From Ananas comosus (taxonomy: Eukaryota; Streptophyta; Magnoliopsida; Poales; Bromeliaceae): a stretch of 64,000 nucleotides of DNA. Both the position numbers and the translations under genes were made by a program. Position 1 is the first letter of the stretch. Every line of letters starts with the position of its first letter. Shown here one piece after another: positions 1-11,838 of this stretch. The notes under the pieces were generated by a model. That model made no database searches. It saw only the letters and a program-made list of their open reading frames with translations, and was not told the origin of the DNA. The stretch spans positions 8,800,516 through 8,864,515 of the forward strand of contig NC_033632.1 in assembly GCF_001540865.1 (NCBI RefSeq), in the 5' to 3' direction.

Positions 1-1364
1 GAGGGGGGTTCGGTCATCCCGAAGCAGTTGAACCGCTCCCTATGTCTAAGTTTCGTTATCGACTATGTTTAGCATATTGAGATCTTGCATTATGGGGGTT
101 AGATGATGGTTTGTTGCATACTTGCATGCTCCTTGGTAGAGTAGCATATTCGGCTTAGCCACTTGAACCTAGGATGCATGAGGCTTACATAATGTGACTT
201 GGAACCCTATAATGAGATGATAAAATGGTGAATGTGCCCTTGTGTGGGTGAAAGCCTCATGATGTATTAAACTAGTGTATTGGAAACACTTAAACAAGAA
301 CGAGTGGCATCTTATTAAATGTTAAACATATATGTGTGGCATAAGAACTTAGTGTAGTTGAAACACTTTGATGATGAGTATAAGAGTACTCGGATTTCCA
401 TGATGATGATAACCCTAGTTTGTAGGGTATCCTCAGTTGACGAGGATTTGGATCTGTGCATCGCGTAGCCTGTTATATGATTGTCTGTTGGCTCGCTCCA
501 CACCAGCTGTGCACCTCCGGAGGTTTAGTCACACGATAGGGCAGTTGCTAGCTGTCCGCAGGCGGTCTCGGTGAGTCGAGCGGCTTGGGACTCCTCACCT
601 ATGGGATTGAGACGTGAGTGAGGGCGAACCCTTGGGCTAGGCCAGTATTGGTGATCTAATGAATAGATTGTCGTTGACACATAGTAGTATGATAGCTAGT
701 CTTTCACTATGTAATGCATGCATTCATTTATAGCGGATTGACGGATGGTAGATTACTTGCATACCTTTTTACTATGCATTTGTTGCTTACATACCTGCCT
801 ATCTATCTTTCTATCTGCCTATGCCTGCTTAGACTAGTGAGGAGATCGGCGGAGTCGGCGGCGAACCCACTGGAACTATGGACAATAGTTCTCACCCCAC
901 TTGTTGCGGAGCGAGTTCGAGCACCCCAGGTGAGGATCGTGGTAAGGGCATAGCGCCCCTAGTGGTTGTAGAGACTTCCTTTTGCATTAGAGCTACCTAT
1001 GTACATAGTATAGACGATGTATAGGTAGTGATGGTATTTTGGGAGAATTGTAAACCTTTACGTTTAATATTGAATAATGAAAAGTAATCAAATGTATTAA
1101 CTGTTGAACTGTGATGTAATATTGAAATCTCTCTTTTGTTCACTTGTCCATCCTCAGTGACACTTGCTCTTATTTGTTTCAGCCACTGGTTTGTGCTCTC
1201 GCTGTTATTGTTGATTGTGTATATATTTCAAGTTGTTTTTGCCTGGGCACTTGTTGTAACCAATCTTGTTTGCTTAGCCTTGGGGACAGGGAGGTGTGTC
1301 CGTCTGGCGTCTGTTCGACGTTGCCCGAACCAGACCAATGTGGAAGTGGTCTCGGGGCGTGACA
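1..1364 (+). mobile_element. 5' LTR of element D (3' portion only)
   Basis: Collinear with 22573-24536 of the 3' LTR but lacking the MITE found there. It ends in the shared GGGGCGTGACA terminus. It includes the TATC microsatellite (about 805-825), the GAACTAT/ATAGTTC hairpin at 873-891, and the conserved LTR tail. Compared with the 3' LTR there are many single-base indels, which I attribute partly to assembly noise. Confidence 0.85.
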
Positions 1365-1383
1365 GATAAGATGTACCAGAGCG
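1365..1383 (+). other. Primer-binding region of element D (degraded)
   Basis: Immediately after the LTR end lies a GATAAG spacer, then a form of TGGTATCAGAGC (initiator tRNA-Met complement) altered by substitutions and indels. Element B has the clean version with the same spacer. Confidence 0.6.
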
Positions 1384-1674
1384 GGTTAAGTGCAAGTAAG
1401 AGAGAGTCTAGGTCGACCTAGAAGACCTTAGGACGGTGAACCTTAGGATATAGGTGATGTGAGTGCAACGTGAACCTATAACGGCGGCGGAAGTTGATCG
1501 ATTGGGTCGAAAGTTGATGTTATGTCTCTAGCCAGTTGCTAGAGATAGATTCAAGTGAGTACTAGTTCTTGGCTCGAAGTGGTGACTGTCGGCGGCCGAC
1601 ACACGCGCTAAGAGTCCTAGGATGATGTGCATCTTGCTGTGCTGCTCGTGATTTCTCGATGTTTGAAGTCGCGT
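1384..1674 (+). mobile_element. Untranslated leader of element D before the B insertion
   Basis: Non-coding leader between the primer-binding site and the point where element B inserted. The last five bases (1670-1674, CGCGT) are the left copy of B's target-site duplication; the leader resumes at 11839. Confidence 0.65.
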
Positions 1675-4346
1675 TGTTCACGCCCCCGCAGACGCTACAA
1701 TTTGGTTCGGCGTGACACTGGCGCGTTCGAACAGCGCCCGTACGGACAGACCTCCCTGTCGCCCCAAGGCTAACAACAAGCTTGTGTAAACAAGGCCCCA
1801 GGCAAAAGTAACTTGAATACATTACACAATCAGATAACTTACAACGAGAGCACAATCAGTGCCAACAACCAAGAGCAAGATACAAGTATAGACACATCAA
1901 GTATGATGTAAAGAGAGAGAGCATCTATTATTTACATTCATTCAGCCTTTATAATACGATTGGATTATTACATTGACTTCCATATAACATAATAAAGCTT
2001 AAAATTTTCACAAATATTAAACATTAGTTTAATTGATCCAGAATATCTGCACATCCTTAAATTACTACTCTCAAGCATAAAGCGTGACTCTAATGAGAAA
2101 TAGGAAGTGACTAATCAATAGGCTAGCCCTAAGCTACGCGATCCTCGCCGTGTGAACTCAGCGCTCTGCCTGTAGCTAAAATGGTGGTGAGAACTAACTT
2201 CCTTAGTTCCAGTGGGTTTTCGAGTCGCCGACTCCGCGATCTCGTCCACTAGGCTCCAAGTCGCGGCCACAGTGATAATCGAGAGTAGTTAGATAAGGAA
2301 AAGCGGTTTTTAAATGACTTGGAGTTTAAAGCTAGCTGCTCACTATGCCCAATCATAAATAATATGAATCATGTTACAATGAAATAGGTAGCACTAACCT
2401 GTTATCATGTCAAAGGTGAAGCTATTTCACTCATCATTAACCTCATTTACTTGTTTTGAAGTCTCATGGCTTACCCGTAGGCGTCCCCTACGCTCGTAAG
2501 CCACTCTCGACACGTATGGGAGAATTCAGTTCACACTCGACCGGCACGGTTACTCTGGCGGGGCCAAATTAGGCAATACCTGCGCGCGTCGAAACATCCG
2601 GAGCGCACTACTTGTGTGGGGCTTCAATCACAGATCTAACAGACGTGAAGCATGATCCCCATCCACATCTACAGATACCCTATCCTCTAGCGGTACAATC
2701 ATCTATAGTCCATAGTTTCATTATACCTATGACTACATTGTCACTCGCTTCTTTTGTTTACTATCACTAGATGCCACTCGTTCTCTTTACAAGTTTCTAA
2801 GTGACAATAGTCAATAGATGCCACTCGTTCTTTTTACAAGTTTCCAATGCCATAGCCAATCATTACTAAATTCCCATCCACACTTATATTACATTATTAG
2901 CGGTCACATCACATCTATAGACTCAAGCATGCTAGATATCAAGTCTAAGCAAACATGTTTCTACCAAAGCACATGACATAAGTATAGAACCAAACCCTCA
3001 TTTATCACCCTATACTGAAGATGTCAATATGCAATTTTGGATCATATATAACTTAGACATAAAAGAAAAAGGAGAACCCGATTGTTCGGGATGGAGCACC
3101 ACCACCTTTTATAGCGTTCGATTGCTCGGTCAGTCACTCGCAATCGGCCTCCTGCGGGCGCCACGCCGCCACGGCTCGACCCAACTGACGCAGCGCACTG
3201 CAAATGGGCCCCTCTATCCGATCCGTCTGATTCTGGAGTTTATTCGCAACGGCACACGATGCTACGATTCATTTCGATGATTTTTTGAAGCTTTCGCCGG
3301 ACTGCGGCAATCTGTACTTAACGCTTCGATCTCAATATCTCGGTACACTCGTCGGTATCGCCGAACCGAGCGTACCGTTGCGTTCGATAGGCCTACAATT
3401 ACGAGTTTATATACAACCAATTTAGATCAAACCATCTATTTGCAAAAAATGATTTTGAGCCCTAGATTTGTATATGATAAAATCCACATTAAACGGCTTT
3501 AGATGGCTAATGCATAATCCATCATTAGCATCTAGGGAAGCCCGTTACTAAACCATTTCTAAAGCATTTTAAAATTTTTCCCCCCCCACAACCTAGAGAT
3601 CTACCATTGAAGCTGGCATCGTTTAGCATAGCTTACCTCTTAAGCTAGCCCAACGAGGGAGAAGACTGAGAGATGAGCTCACCTTGTTGCTTCCTTATCA
3701 CATCTTCTTCTTCTTCTTCTCGCTCTTTTCTTCTCTTCTCCTCGTTCTTCTTCTTCCTTCTTCACGTTTTAGATAAGAGGCAGATGAGGTGGTGTTGAGT
3801 TGAGGGAAAATGAGAGAAAAGAGAGAAAGAATACCCTCTCTAAGTTACACTTTATTAGTGCAAAATTGCCATAAAAATCCTCAACAATGCATTTCTCGCA
3901 ACAGCCAAATAATGGCATTTTCCGCGTGCTCGGGGACGCGCCTTGCGTGTGAGAGCCGGTCCTGAGAGACCGGTCCTTGCGAGTGACGGAAGGACGTCCC
4001 CGAAGGGTCCAGACTCAGCCTCAAGGACTTAGCCAAATTTTCAGCTTTTTCCCGTTTTTTCTCCGTTTCGCATTTTCGCTCGTTTGACCTCCGAATTCGT
4101 TTCAAACTCGAACCAAGACTCTTAACATGTTTTCAAGCCCATTTTTCATTATCTTTCTCCACGCTAATGCGTGATTTAGCTCATGGCCAACAAAGCCTTT
4201 CGGCTCCGTTTATGCGCCTTGACGCGACCGAAGCGCCGGAATGCTTCCGGGCCTCACCGAATTATCACCGGAACCTTTCAAATGGTTCCTCCAACCAAAA
4301 TAGCCAAACCGTAACTTTACATGATTTTAGAAGTCGATACCTTACA
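1675..4346 (-). mobile_element. 3' LTR of element B
   Basis: Matches 9138-11833, 40861-43414 and 59494-62113 over its length. On the minus strand it starts TGTAAGGTATCGACTTC and ends in a slightly altered GTGAACA. Many one-base gains and losses relative to the clean family copies. A weak copy of the CCGG-centred palindrome array lies at about 3925-4010. Confidence 0.88.
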
Positions 4347-4365
4347 TCCTCCTCCTACTTAATAA
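4347..4365 (-). other. Polypurine tract of element B
   Basis: On the minus strand an AGGAGGAGGA purine run directly abuts the 3' LTR. It is preceded by the conserved 'TTTCGAGACGAAACTC' block that also precedes the LTRs of D, C, F and K. Confidence 0.7.
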
Positions 4366-5049
4366 GAGTTTCGTCTCGAACTACTCACCTCAAACCCAAT
4401 TTCACACGCCTAATTCTCTTTATTGAGTGACAAGGGATACAGTGCATTTTTGATCTCGGAGTGGCCTTTCGCTCATGTGGAACTATCCGAAGGCCACTAC
4501 GCGAGGCGTGAGACTAAATCTCTGCTCCATTTGCTGTGTGTAAGTCCAAAAGTGCATTAGTGGGTCTCCGTCATTCTGAGCGGGTAGCAGCAAGCGAACT
4601 CAATCGACTCTACGCGCATCCAACGTCAATTCACTAATTGGCCCACTAACGGCCAACCACTTCCTTCGATGACCGGGAACTACCCGCTATCTCATTTGTG
4701 TTGAGGCTATCAAGAATGCACAATAGTCATATGGTCCAACCACCACGACACAGCACACACGGAAGCCCTCTCGAATCACCTCAGTGTCAACAAAAGCGGC
4801 CCGCTCCGCCACTGTTGGCTATCCAAGAGTTCGTATTGTCTCATTTACGACTTCTTTCGTCACGTTTCACCATCCCGTACTAGGGCTCACACTCCAAATT
4901 CGATCACCAATACTCGCTTATAATGCAGTATTATCATCGGTGATTCGACCCACTTACGAGTTGCTCAATCGCATTTGGATCCTTTGCTCGTATTGAGAGA
5001 TGCTACTTCCGGCACATCTCGAATCATTAATCCATAAACGAGCATTTAA

Positions 5050-5495
5050 TCCTCAAGCCTCGTCCAACCCTGCCAACATGACCCAGCCTGCCTGAGGCAA
5101 ACATTTCATGTTGGGACCGGTCTCTCCCTGCTGGGACCGGTCCCAGAAGACTACCCTCATCTCACGTGTCGGGAACCCGGTCCCTCTTATGGCCTAGGGA
5201 CCGGTTGCCTCGCGCTTGCCACAGCCCTCAGCCTCGGGGCAACCGGTCCCTCCCTCCTGGGACCGGTCCCCGAGAGCAAGCTCGCGTAGACAACGTTCGG
5301 GAACCGGTCCCTCCCGCCAGGGACCGGTCCCCGAGAGCAAGTTTGCCAAGTGCAAATTCTTGCACTATTTGCTCTCGCGGACTCCATCGTAATGCAGTTT
5401 TGGTGCATTTGACTTCTTCGGCTTTCACGAAGCACCCCCACTCGACAATTAGTCGATTTTGAGTGAAGTCCAACTCTCGCATTTTGAGAATCTAC
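5050..5495 (-). repeat. S-type LTR start with CCGG-palindrome array embedded in B's internal region
   Basis: Read on the minus strand it begins GCAAGGGAAGTAGATTCTC, close to the TGTAAGAAAGTGAATTCTC start of solo LTRs S1-S3, and runs through several GGGACCGGTCCC-like palindromes. The same embedding is present at 50687-51165 in the F element, so it predates both insertions. Confidence 0.6.
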
Positions 5496-6549
5496 TTCCC
5501 TTGCACCAACTCCTCCACGGAGTTATCGGCTAAACCGATTACGTCGGCTTCCACAGGTAGACCAGCGGTCACCAACACCACGTAGGCCTACTGTCTAAAC
5601 CCGTCGCACTACGCATAGCGTCTCTCGCTCGCATCGTAGACCCAATCATCATTGGGCGAAATTCTCGTTGGAGAATTCGCACACACTCCAACTAGGAGCA
5701 ACCAAGATCCCCAAACCACGTCAAGTCTTCGGGTTGGGTCACAACCGCACACTCGGTGCATCATCGATTCCACGATCCAACACGTAGCATTCCACACTCC
5801 AAGGTCTAAGCTCGGACTACCGTCCTGACCAAAATTCTCCGCCCTACCTATAGGTATTGGGCCGCTGCCTCTCGCAGCTGACTGCGCCTGCCAAATGGGC
5901 CCAGGCTCCACAGTCTACGAAGGGTCCAGGCACGGGTCGTCCCCAAGCACTACCCGCTAACGTCGTCCTACACGACACACTCTACAGAGCTACGCACTCT
6001 ACCGGCTCCTAGGCACCTAGTGCGAGCCACTAGCCCTACGAGTGATCTATGGCCCGCTTCACACTTAGCCCTGCTAAAGTGCTACTGCCAATTCACTCAA
6101 CCAGCTGAATCGAAACTGCACTTCATGCGTAACTACATTCAAGCGTTCTACGTCTCTACAGCGTCTCGCACGAAGTCTAGCATCAGGCAACTTAGCCTAT
6201 GCACGCCGGCCACACGAGCAACAACTCGTCCACCTCAGTTCGAGGTACTACTAGGCCCACAGGCCAAGTTCGGCGCTAATCGACCAAATTTCGCAATAGT
6301 GGTTCATCACCATTGTCCGATCTATCAAGTCCACATTCGAAATACTTTTGGGATATCCGGGTGTCCCCAAACATCAAGGCTCAACTCTCGCAATAAACTA
6401 TTGCATCGAGAGTTCTCTCACATTTTCGACTTCCATTACGAGCCTCGTTTCTTATCCAAAATCACCACTAGCCATTTGCTAGTGCCCAATGGCTCTCTAC
6501 CTGCCCCAGCAGGCGCCATACTCTCATCCTGCTAGCATGCTCGGGTACC

Positions 6550-6720
6550 TACTTACCCGACCACTCGGTCCCTACTATGTAATGTAGTAATAGTAGTAAC
6601 TGACCATATGATAAATGCATGCTATGCATCAACTTGAGATCATGCAAAATATATGCTTGCTCAATTAATTCACACCTGCTACAACGACGTCAACAACAGC
6701 AGGCACCGCAACTCGGGTTG
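6550..6720 (-). repeat. Gag-tail repeat, copy 2 (intron-like AT-rich tail)
   Basis: Resembles 7674-7830: both read on the minus strand through a 'CAGGTRTGAATTAATTRAGCAA'-like donor sequence into an AT-rich tail with a run of TACTATTA. The second gag block therefore ends like the first, indicating tandem duplication of a gag-end unit. Confidence 0.5.
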
Positions 6721-6863
6721 CTTATCCATGGCCACTTGGCGCTCGTCGCGAACCCTCTGATTGCATTGTTCTCAACGGCCACTCTCCTGACCATGCCGCA
6801 GGTGGCACACCTGCAGGCTGTCCCAGAGAGGAATAGGCCATCGCTAGCGTCAAGGCCCAGCTA

Positions 6864-7444
6864 TCACCTTTGCGGACACTTGTCCCGCACATGGCCCGGC
6901 AGCCCACACCTGAAGCACTTGCCCTCACGCTGTTCACACTGCCGTGGGCAATGAGGGCCCCCACAAATAATACATCTCGCCGAGGACCGAATGTGGTAAG
7001 TCCCCGGAGCTCGGGATCGCGAGCGCGAACTTATCGAAGTTCGTTGGGAACTTGACTGACCATCATGTCCACTCACTGGCTGTCCTTTCCCCTTTCCTTG
7101 TGGTATGCCTCGTGCTCCTCCCGTAGGGATTCCTAACCTTGCTCTATCCACAAGGCCCGATCCCGGACGTCGGCGAAAGTCTGCAACTTATGGGCAAGCA
7201 CAATCTTGCAAGGGTCTGGCCGAAGTCCACGCACAAGGCAGTCGACCATGTCCTTGTCATCCCGCGCTACGTTCGGGACGCAACGCACGACACGGGAGAA
7301 TTCCCGCTCGTATCGCCTCACGGTGCTGTTTACCTGCCACAGCTTCAGAAACCCTTCTGAAGCTTCCTCGCTTACCGTCAGGGAAGTGAACGGAGAATAC
7401 CCATTCCCGAACTTATCCCAGACCATAGAAGGGATACCCGGCAA
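6864..7444 (-). pseudogene. Element B gag, second block: capsid core plus CCHC knuckle
   Basis: Two overlapping reading frames. Frame one (7133-7444) has the retrotransposon gag core, including the YEREFSRVVRCVPNVARD stretch and the LVRGLRP motif, parallel to element D's gag at 17600-17730. Frame two (6864-7151) ends with a zinc knuckle C-x2-C-x4-H-x4-C (CFRCGLPGHVRDKC). A one-base shift near 7140 separates them and could be sequencing noise. The product would package RNA in virus-like particles. Upstream (to about 7596) there are further gag-like residues out of frame. Confidence 0.7.
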
Positions 7445-7673
7445 TCAGTTCCGTCGAATGCCTTTCCACCACACCTTTGCCGACTGTTTACAAGCAGCAT
7501 ACGGCTAGCTGCGCCCTTCCTCACTCTACAACGCATAGATCCCCAAAGGGAGTCTCGCTCTCGGTTCGTCACCAGCAGCTTGCCGGCACTGACCAATCAC
7601 CAATTTCTTTAGGTAGGCGACATACCATCACGACTTATGCGTGCTGGGTGACTCCTCTGACCTGCGTCCTGGT

Positions 7674-7961
7674 CTCTACTATACCAATATGTAAATAATA
7701 GTAAAAGACCACAAGCAAATGCATACAATTGCTCAAACTACTTCATGCTAGAATGTATGATTGCTTTAATTAAATCATACCTGCAGTAACATCACCAACA
7801 GCAGCAGGTCCCTCGACATGAGCCGCGTATCCAGGGCCGCTTGGCGCCTCCTGTGAATCCTCCGGCTGCTCGACCACCCTCAGCCCTCCAGACTGTGCCA
7901 CAGGCTGCACATCCACCGTCTGTCCCGAAGAGGTGAATGTCGACGCTGTCGGCGGGAGTCG
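7674..7961 (-). repeat. Gag C-terminal tail and intron-like end of block 1
   Basis: Continues the first gag block with a Gly/Ala-rich tail to about 7790, then CTGCAG|GTATGA, a good donor consensus, and an AT-rich stretch homologous to 6550-6720. Whether it is spliced cannot be told from sequence. Confidence 0.45.
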
Positions 7962-8354
7962 TCAATCGTCCAAGGGGCAATCATACTTTATGTGACCAGA
8001 CTGCCCACAACGAAAACACCTTCCTTTTCGCAGCACACATCGCCGCGCCTGGTGGGATCCTCCACAAATCACACACCCCGCAGATACGGCGGTAGCAGAC
8101 GGGACTCCACCAAACTGTCGCTGAATCTCTGGGGCAGATGCAACTGACGGGGCAGGTGGCACTCCTTCCGCGCACTGACGGGCCATATGTCCCGCTCGAC
8201 CACACTTGAAGCACCGCCCCGCCCGATCCCTATATTTCCCCGCGCGATGTCCTCCACCGCAGATCACGCACCGCATAGGTCCTTGGCTAACGGACCGCCG
8301 CTTTTGGTACTTCGGGGCCTTTTTGGAACTAGACTGTTTTCCCCGAACCACCAC
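7962..8354 (-). pseudogene. Element B gag, first block: nucleocapsid with CCHC knuckles
   Basis: About 130 residues, basic at the start, then CVICGGGHRAG and a clean CCHC knuckle CFKCGRAGHMARQC, followed about 50 residues later by CVICGGSHQAR and CFRCGQSGHIKYDC. It is the nucleocapsid part of gag and would bind element RNA. It overlaps the upstream coiled-coil frame by 26 bases in another frame, probably a small indel. Compared with element D the whole capsid core is missing between the coiled coil and the knuckles. Confidence 0.75.
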
Positions 8355-8763
8355 GAGGCCGTTTCTTCACTCCACTCTCCTTGAACGCCTTGCGTTCCTG
8401 TCTCACTTCCCCAGCTGCCGCATCGAGTATCGTAGGACCCGAAGCCGACAGAGTAACACTAGCCGGCAGGGGATGCGCCGCCGCCGGAGCTACCAAAATG
8501 CTCACACCCCCAGGCGCATCGGGCGCGTGAGCCGAGGGCGCGGGCGGACCATGGCTTTCAGTTGTCGTCACGGCCGCCGTCGCCACTTGTCGCTCCAAAA
8601 GCTCTTGGAGCCGCTCGATCTGACTTCCTTGGCGTTGAATCACGCCGATAAGCGTAGTCATCTGCGCTCGTAATTCTCGCACTTCCTCAGATCCAGACTG
8701 CTCGGGCACCTCGGGCGATGGTGCCAGAGTGGGTCTAATCACGGGCCGTCTCTTTGGTGCCAT
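8329..8763 (-). pseudogene. Element B gag N-terminus with coiled coil
   Basis: Begins at an ATG (8763) and is about 144 residues long. Residues about 25-60 form a heptad-rich stretch (ELRAQMTTL...IERLQELLERQ), then a Pro/Ala-rich linker. The same order occurs in element D (SEVQELRAQVTAL...RLQELLEQQ). After the linker it goes straight to the basic KKRPRGGSG segment, which in D follows the capsid core, so roughly 500 bp of core has been deleted. The deletion ends lie in similar Glu/Arg-coding repeats. Confidence 0.75.
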
Positions 8764-9118
8764 AGCTCCTGAAACGCAACAACTTGGTTAATCACCTTAA
8801 CCCGTTAATCTCGTCGCAACTACTAGACAACGTGACTCGAATCAGGCGAAAGTCATACAAGGGTGCCTATTCTCATCACTAGGTTTCATATTGTCGCGCG
8901 CCAACATGAACACACTTGGGTGAGAATACACCATACCTTGAGTCTACCTCTAATATCCGTCTTAGAGGTTTACAAAACTTGACCCAATCAATTCAACTTT
9001 CGCCACAACGCATAGGTTCACGTCACTCACGCACCTATAACCTTAGGGTTCACCGTCCTAGGGTCTCCTAGGTCAGTCCTAGACTTCTCTCTTTACTTGC
9101 TCTTACTTGCTCTTAATT

Positions 9119-9130
9119 GCTCTGATACCA
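9119..9130 (-). other. Primer-binding site of element B
   Basis: TGGTATCAGAGC on the minus strand, the usual initiator tRNA-Met complement, separated by the 7-nt spacer GATAAAG from the LTR end at 9138. Confidence 0.9.
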
Positions 9131-9137
9131 CTTTATC

Positions 9138-11833
9138 TGTCACGCCCCGCGACCGCTACCAATTTGGTTCGGCCCGGGCGCGTCGAACAGACGCCGGACG
9201 GACAGCACCTCCCCTGTCCGCCCAAGGCTAACACACATTAGAATGGTCAACAGTCCCAGGCGAAAATAAACTTTTTTTATCTATTTTTTACTTGGAATAC
9301 ATAACAACAAACTCGAAAATACAACGAGAGCCAACAATCCAGCTGCAAACACACCAAAGAGATTACAGTATAGAACATAAATAATGATAAACGAGAGAGC
9401 ATCGTATCTAATACATTTCATTCCCTTATATCATACGAATTGGGAGGTATACATTGAAACTTCCAAAACATAACTTATAAGTAACATCTTACAAAATATA
9501 CAACATTAGTTACATTTAATCGCCCAGAATATTCATCCTATACATATCTCACTCTCAAAGCATAAACGGTTGACTCTTAATGCAAGAAATAGGAAAAGTA
9601 GACTAATGCAACTAAGCGCTAATCCCTCTACGCGATCCTCGCCGTGATGAACTCCGCGCATCGGCTGTAAGTAAAATAGGGCTTGAGAACTACTCCTTCA
9701 GTTCCAGTGCGGCGTTCGGGCCGCCGGGGACTCCGCCGGATCTCCCCCACTAGGTCCAGATCGGGCACAAGTAGATAACGATAGATAACGACTACGATAA
9801 GGAAAGCGGCTAAATGACACGGAGTCAAAGCTATCTAACTATGCCAATCACTAAATATATGAATGCAATGTCACAACTGAAATGGTAAGCAACTAACCTG
9901 TTAAATTCCACTGTCACAAAGGTAAGCTAATTCATTCCTTCATTCAACCTCACTTCTACATTGTTCACCTTATCTCATGGCTACCGAAGCCATCGCCTAC
10001 AGCTCACTAGCCATACATCGACACCACGTTAGGGAGAATTCACCTCACATACGGACCACAAGAGACCCCCTCTGGCGGGGCCAAATAGGAATCCTGGCGT
10101 GACCAACATCCGGAGCGCCACTACTTGTGTGGGGCTTCCATCACAAGCTCTTAAACGACCGTTGAGCATGATTCCACATCCACATCTCGAGGAATACCAT
10201 ATCTTAGGGTACAATCATTATATAGTCATAGGTTTGATATACACTATGACTCACATATGCACTCGTTCTTTTGTTACTATCAACCTAGATGCAACTCGTT
10301 CTTTTACAAGTTTCCAATGCAATAGTCAACTAGATGCACTCAGTTCTTTACAAGTTTCCATATGCAAATAGCGCAATCATTACTAAATTCCCTCCACACT
10401 TTCATTCTATTAAGGGTTCCACATCACATTATAGACCTCAAAGCAGGCTAGTATAAGACTAAGCCAAATACATATTCTACCAAAGAACATGCAAGGATAG
10501 AAGCCAAACCCTCATTTATCACCTATATGCAAGATGGTCAATATGCATTTGATCAATATTAACGTAGACATAAAAGGGATGCCCGATTGCTTCGGAATGG
10601 ACCCACCCACTTTTCTTATTAGCGTTCCGTTGCTCGTCGTCACTTCGAATCGGCCTCCGGCGGCGCACGCCGCACGGCCGACCCCAACTGACTGCAGCGA
10701 GCCAAATGGCCCTCCTATCGCCGATCCGCTGTTCTGGGGGTTTTACTTCCCCGACACACACGATGCTACGATTCCATTTCCGATGATTTTTTGAGCTTTC
10801 GCGCGTTAGCTGCGGGGCAATCTGTACCTTTAACGGCTTCGATCCTCAATATCTCGCGTACACTCGTCGGATCGCCGAACGAGCGGCACGTTGCTTCGTG
10901 GACCTACAATTAGGTTTATATACAACCAATTTAGAATCAAACCCATCTATTGAAAAATAGCATTTTGAGCGCCTAGATTTGCTTACTATGCAAAAATCAC
11001 CATTAAACCTTGGATCTAAGAAATAATCCATCTCATTTAGATCTAGGAAGGCTTGACCTAAACCATTTCGTAAAGCATTTAAATCACCCTAGGGATCTAC
11101 CATTGAAGGTTAGCAAGCTTACCTGCTTAAGCTAGCACAAACGCGAGAGGAAGAAGATGAGAAGAATGAGCTCACCTTGTTTGGCTCGCTCTTCCACCAT
11201 CTTCTTCTTCTCTTCCTACCTCTTCTTCTTCTCCTCTCCTCTGTTTCTTCCTCTTATCCTTTCTTCACGTTTAGAGAGAGAGAGAGGTGGTGTTAGAGTG
11301 AGGGAAATGAGAGAAAGAGAGAAAGAACCCTCTCTATACACTCTCATTAGTGCAAAATTGCATAAAAACCCCTCAACAATGCATTTCTCGCAACAGCCCA
11401 AAATGGGCATTTTCGCGCTCGGGGACCGGTCCTTGCGGTGAGAGACCGGTCCCTGAGAGACCGGTCCTTGCGGTGAGAGACCGGTCCCCGAAGGTCCAGA
11501 ACTCAGCCTCAAGGACTTAGCCAAATTTTCAGCTTTTTCATCGTTTCTTCTCCGTTTTCGCCCGTTTTCGCTCGTTTGACCTCCAATTCGTTTCAAATCG
11601 AACCAAGACTCTTCAAACATGTTTTCGAGCATGTTTTCATCATCTTTTCATCCACGCTAATGCCGGATTTAGCTCATGGCCCAACAAAGCCTTTCGGCTC
11701 CGTTTTAGCGCCTACGCGCACCGAAGCGCCCGAATGCTTCCGGGCCTCACCGAATTTCACCCGAACCTTTCAAATGGTCCTCCAACCAAATGCACACCGT
11801 AACTTCATGATTTTAGAAGTCCGATACCTTACA
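9138..11833 (-). mobile_element. 5' LTR of element B
   Basis: Pairs with 1675-4346. The segment 11265-11833 matches 61548-62113 almost base for base. The segment 9138 to about 11265 differs from 59494-61547 by very many single-base insertions. A GGTCC-type palindrome array lies at 11413-11492. Confidence 0.88.
11413..11492. repeat. CCGG-centred palindrome array in element B 5' LTR
   Basis: Four ACCGGT cores within GGGACCGGTCC contexts spaced about 17-25 bp, adjacent to the CT-rich leader. The same array recurs at 41207-41276 and 61696-61772. Confidence 0.8.
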
Positions 11834-11838
11834 CGCGT

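Larger units (their letters stand above)
4366..6860 (-). mobile_element. Non-coding 3' internal region of element B
   Basis: No credible coding sequence on either strand; long apparent ORFs (for example 6020-6535 on the plus strand) have no recognisable domains. The part 4366-5870 is collinear, reversed, with 50319-51689 of the F element. It contains an embedded copy of the start of an S-type LTR (about 5495 down to 5050), including a CCGG-palindrome array. Confidence 0.6.
1675..11833 (-). mobile_element. Element B: gag-only, non-autonomous gypsy element in D's leader
   Basis: A 10.2 kb reverse-oriented LTR element with a perfect 5-bp TSD, CGCGT, at 1670-1674 and 11834-11838. Its LTRs (1675-4346, 9138-11833) start TGTAAGGTATC and end in GTGACA on the minus strand. 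The internal part has an intact primer-binding site, gag pieces with coiled coil and CCHC knuckles, and about 2.5 kb of non-coding DNA before the polypurine tract. No protease, RT or integrase is detectable. Its gag resembles that of element D, so a D-like element is a plausible helper. The architecture matches plant TR-GAG type non-autonomous elements. Confidence 0.85.

Noticed and set aside
714..1369. Hydrophobic membrane-protein-like ORFs near LTR ends (also at 23830-24610, 42685-43412, 59480-60232)
   Set aside because: They translate the TATC microsatellite and T-rich LTR tail, recur in every LTR copy, and differ by frame shifts.
5166..5482. Gly-Asp-Arg-Ser-rich reading frames (also at 11216-11632, 12025-12543, 13175-13624, 50693-51190, 52419-53123, 61475-61912)
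   Set aside because: They arise because GGGACCGGTCCC palindromes read as repeated GDRSL or GPVPG words in several frames on both strands; no conserved protein.
6020..6535. 171-codon plus-strand ORF
   Set aside because: Antisense within the non-coding part of element B, no motif, and the region has suspected indel errors.
9119..9130. tRNA-Met gene fragment
   Set aside because: It is the primer-binding site of element B; there is no cloverleaf. The same holds for 27198-27213.
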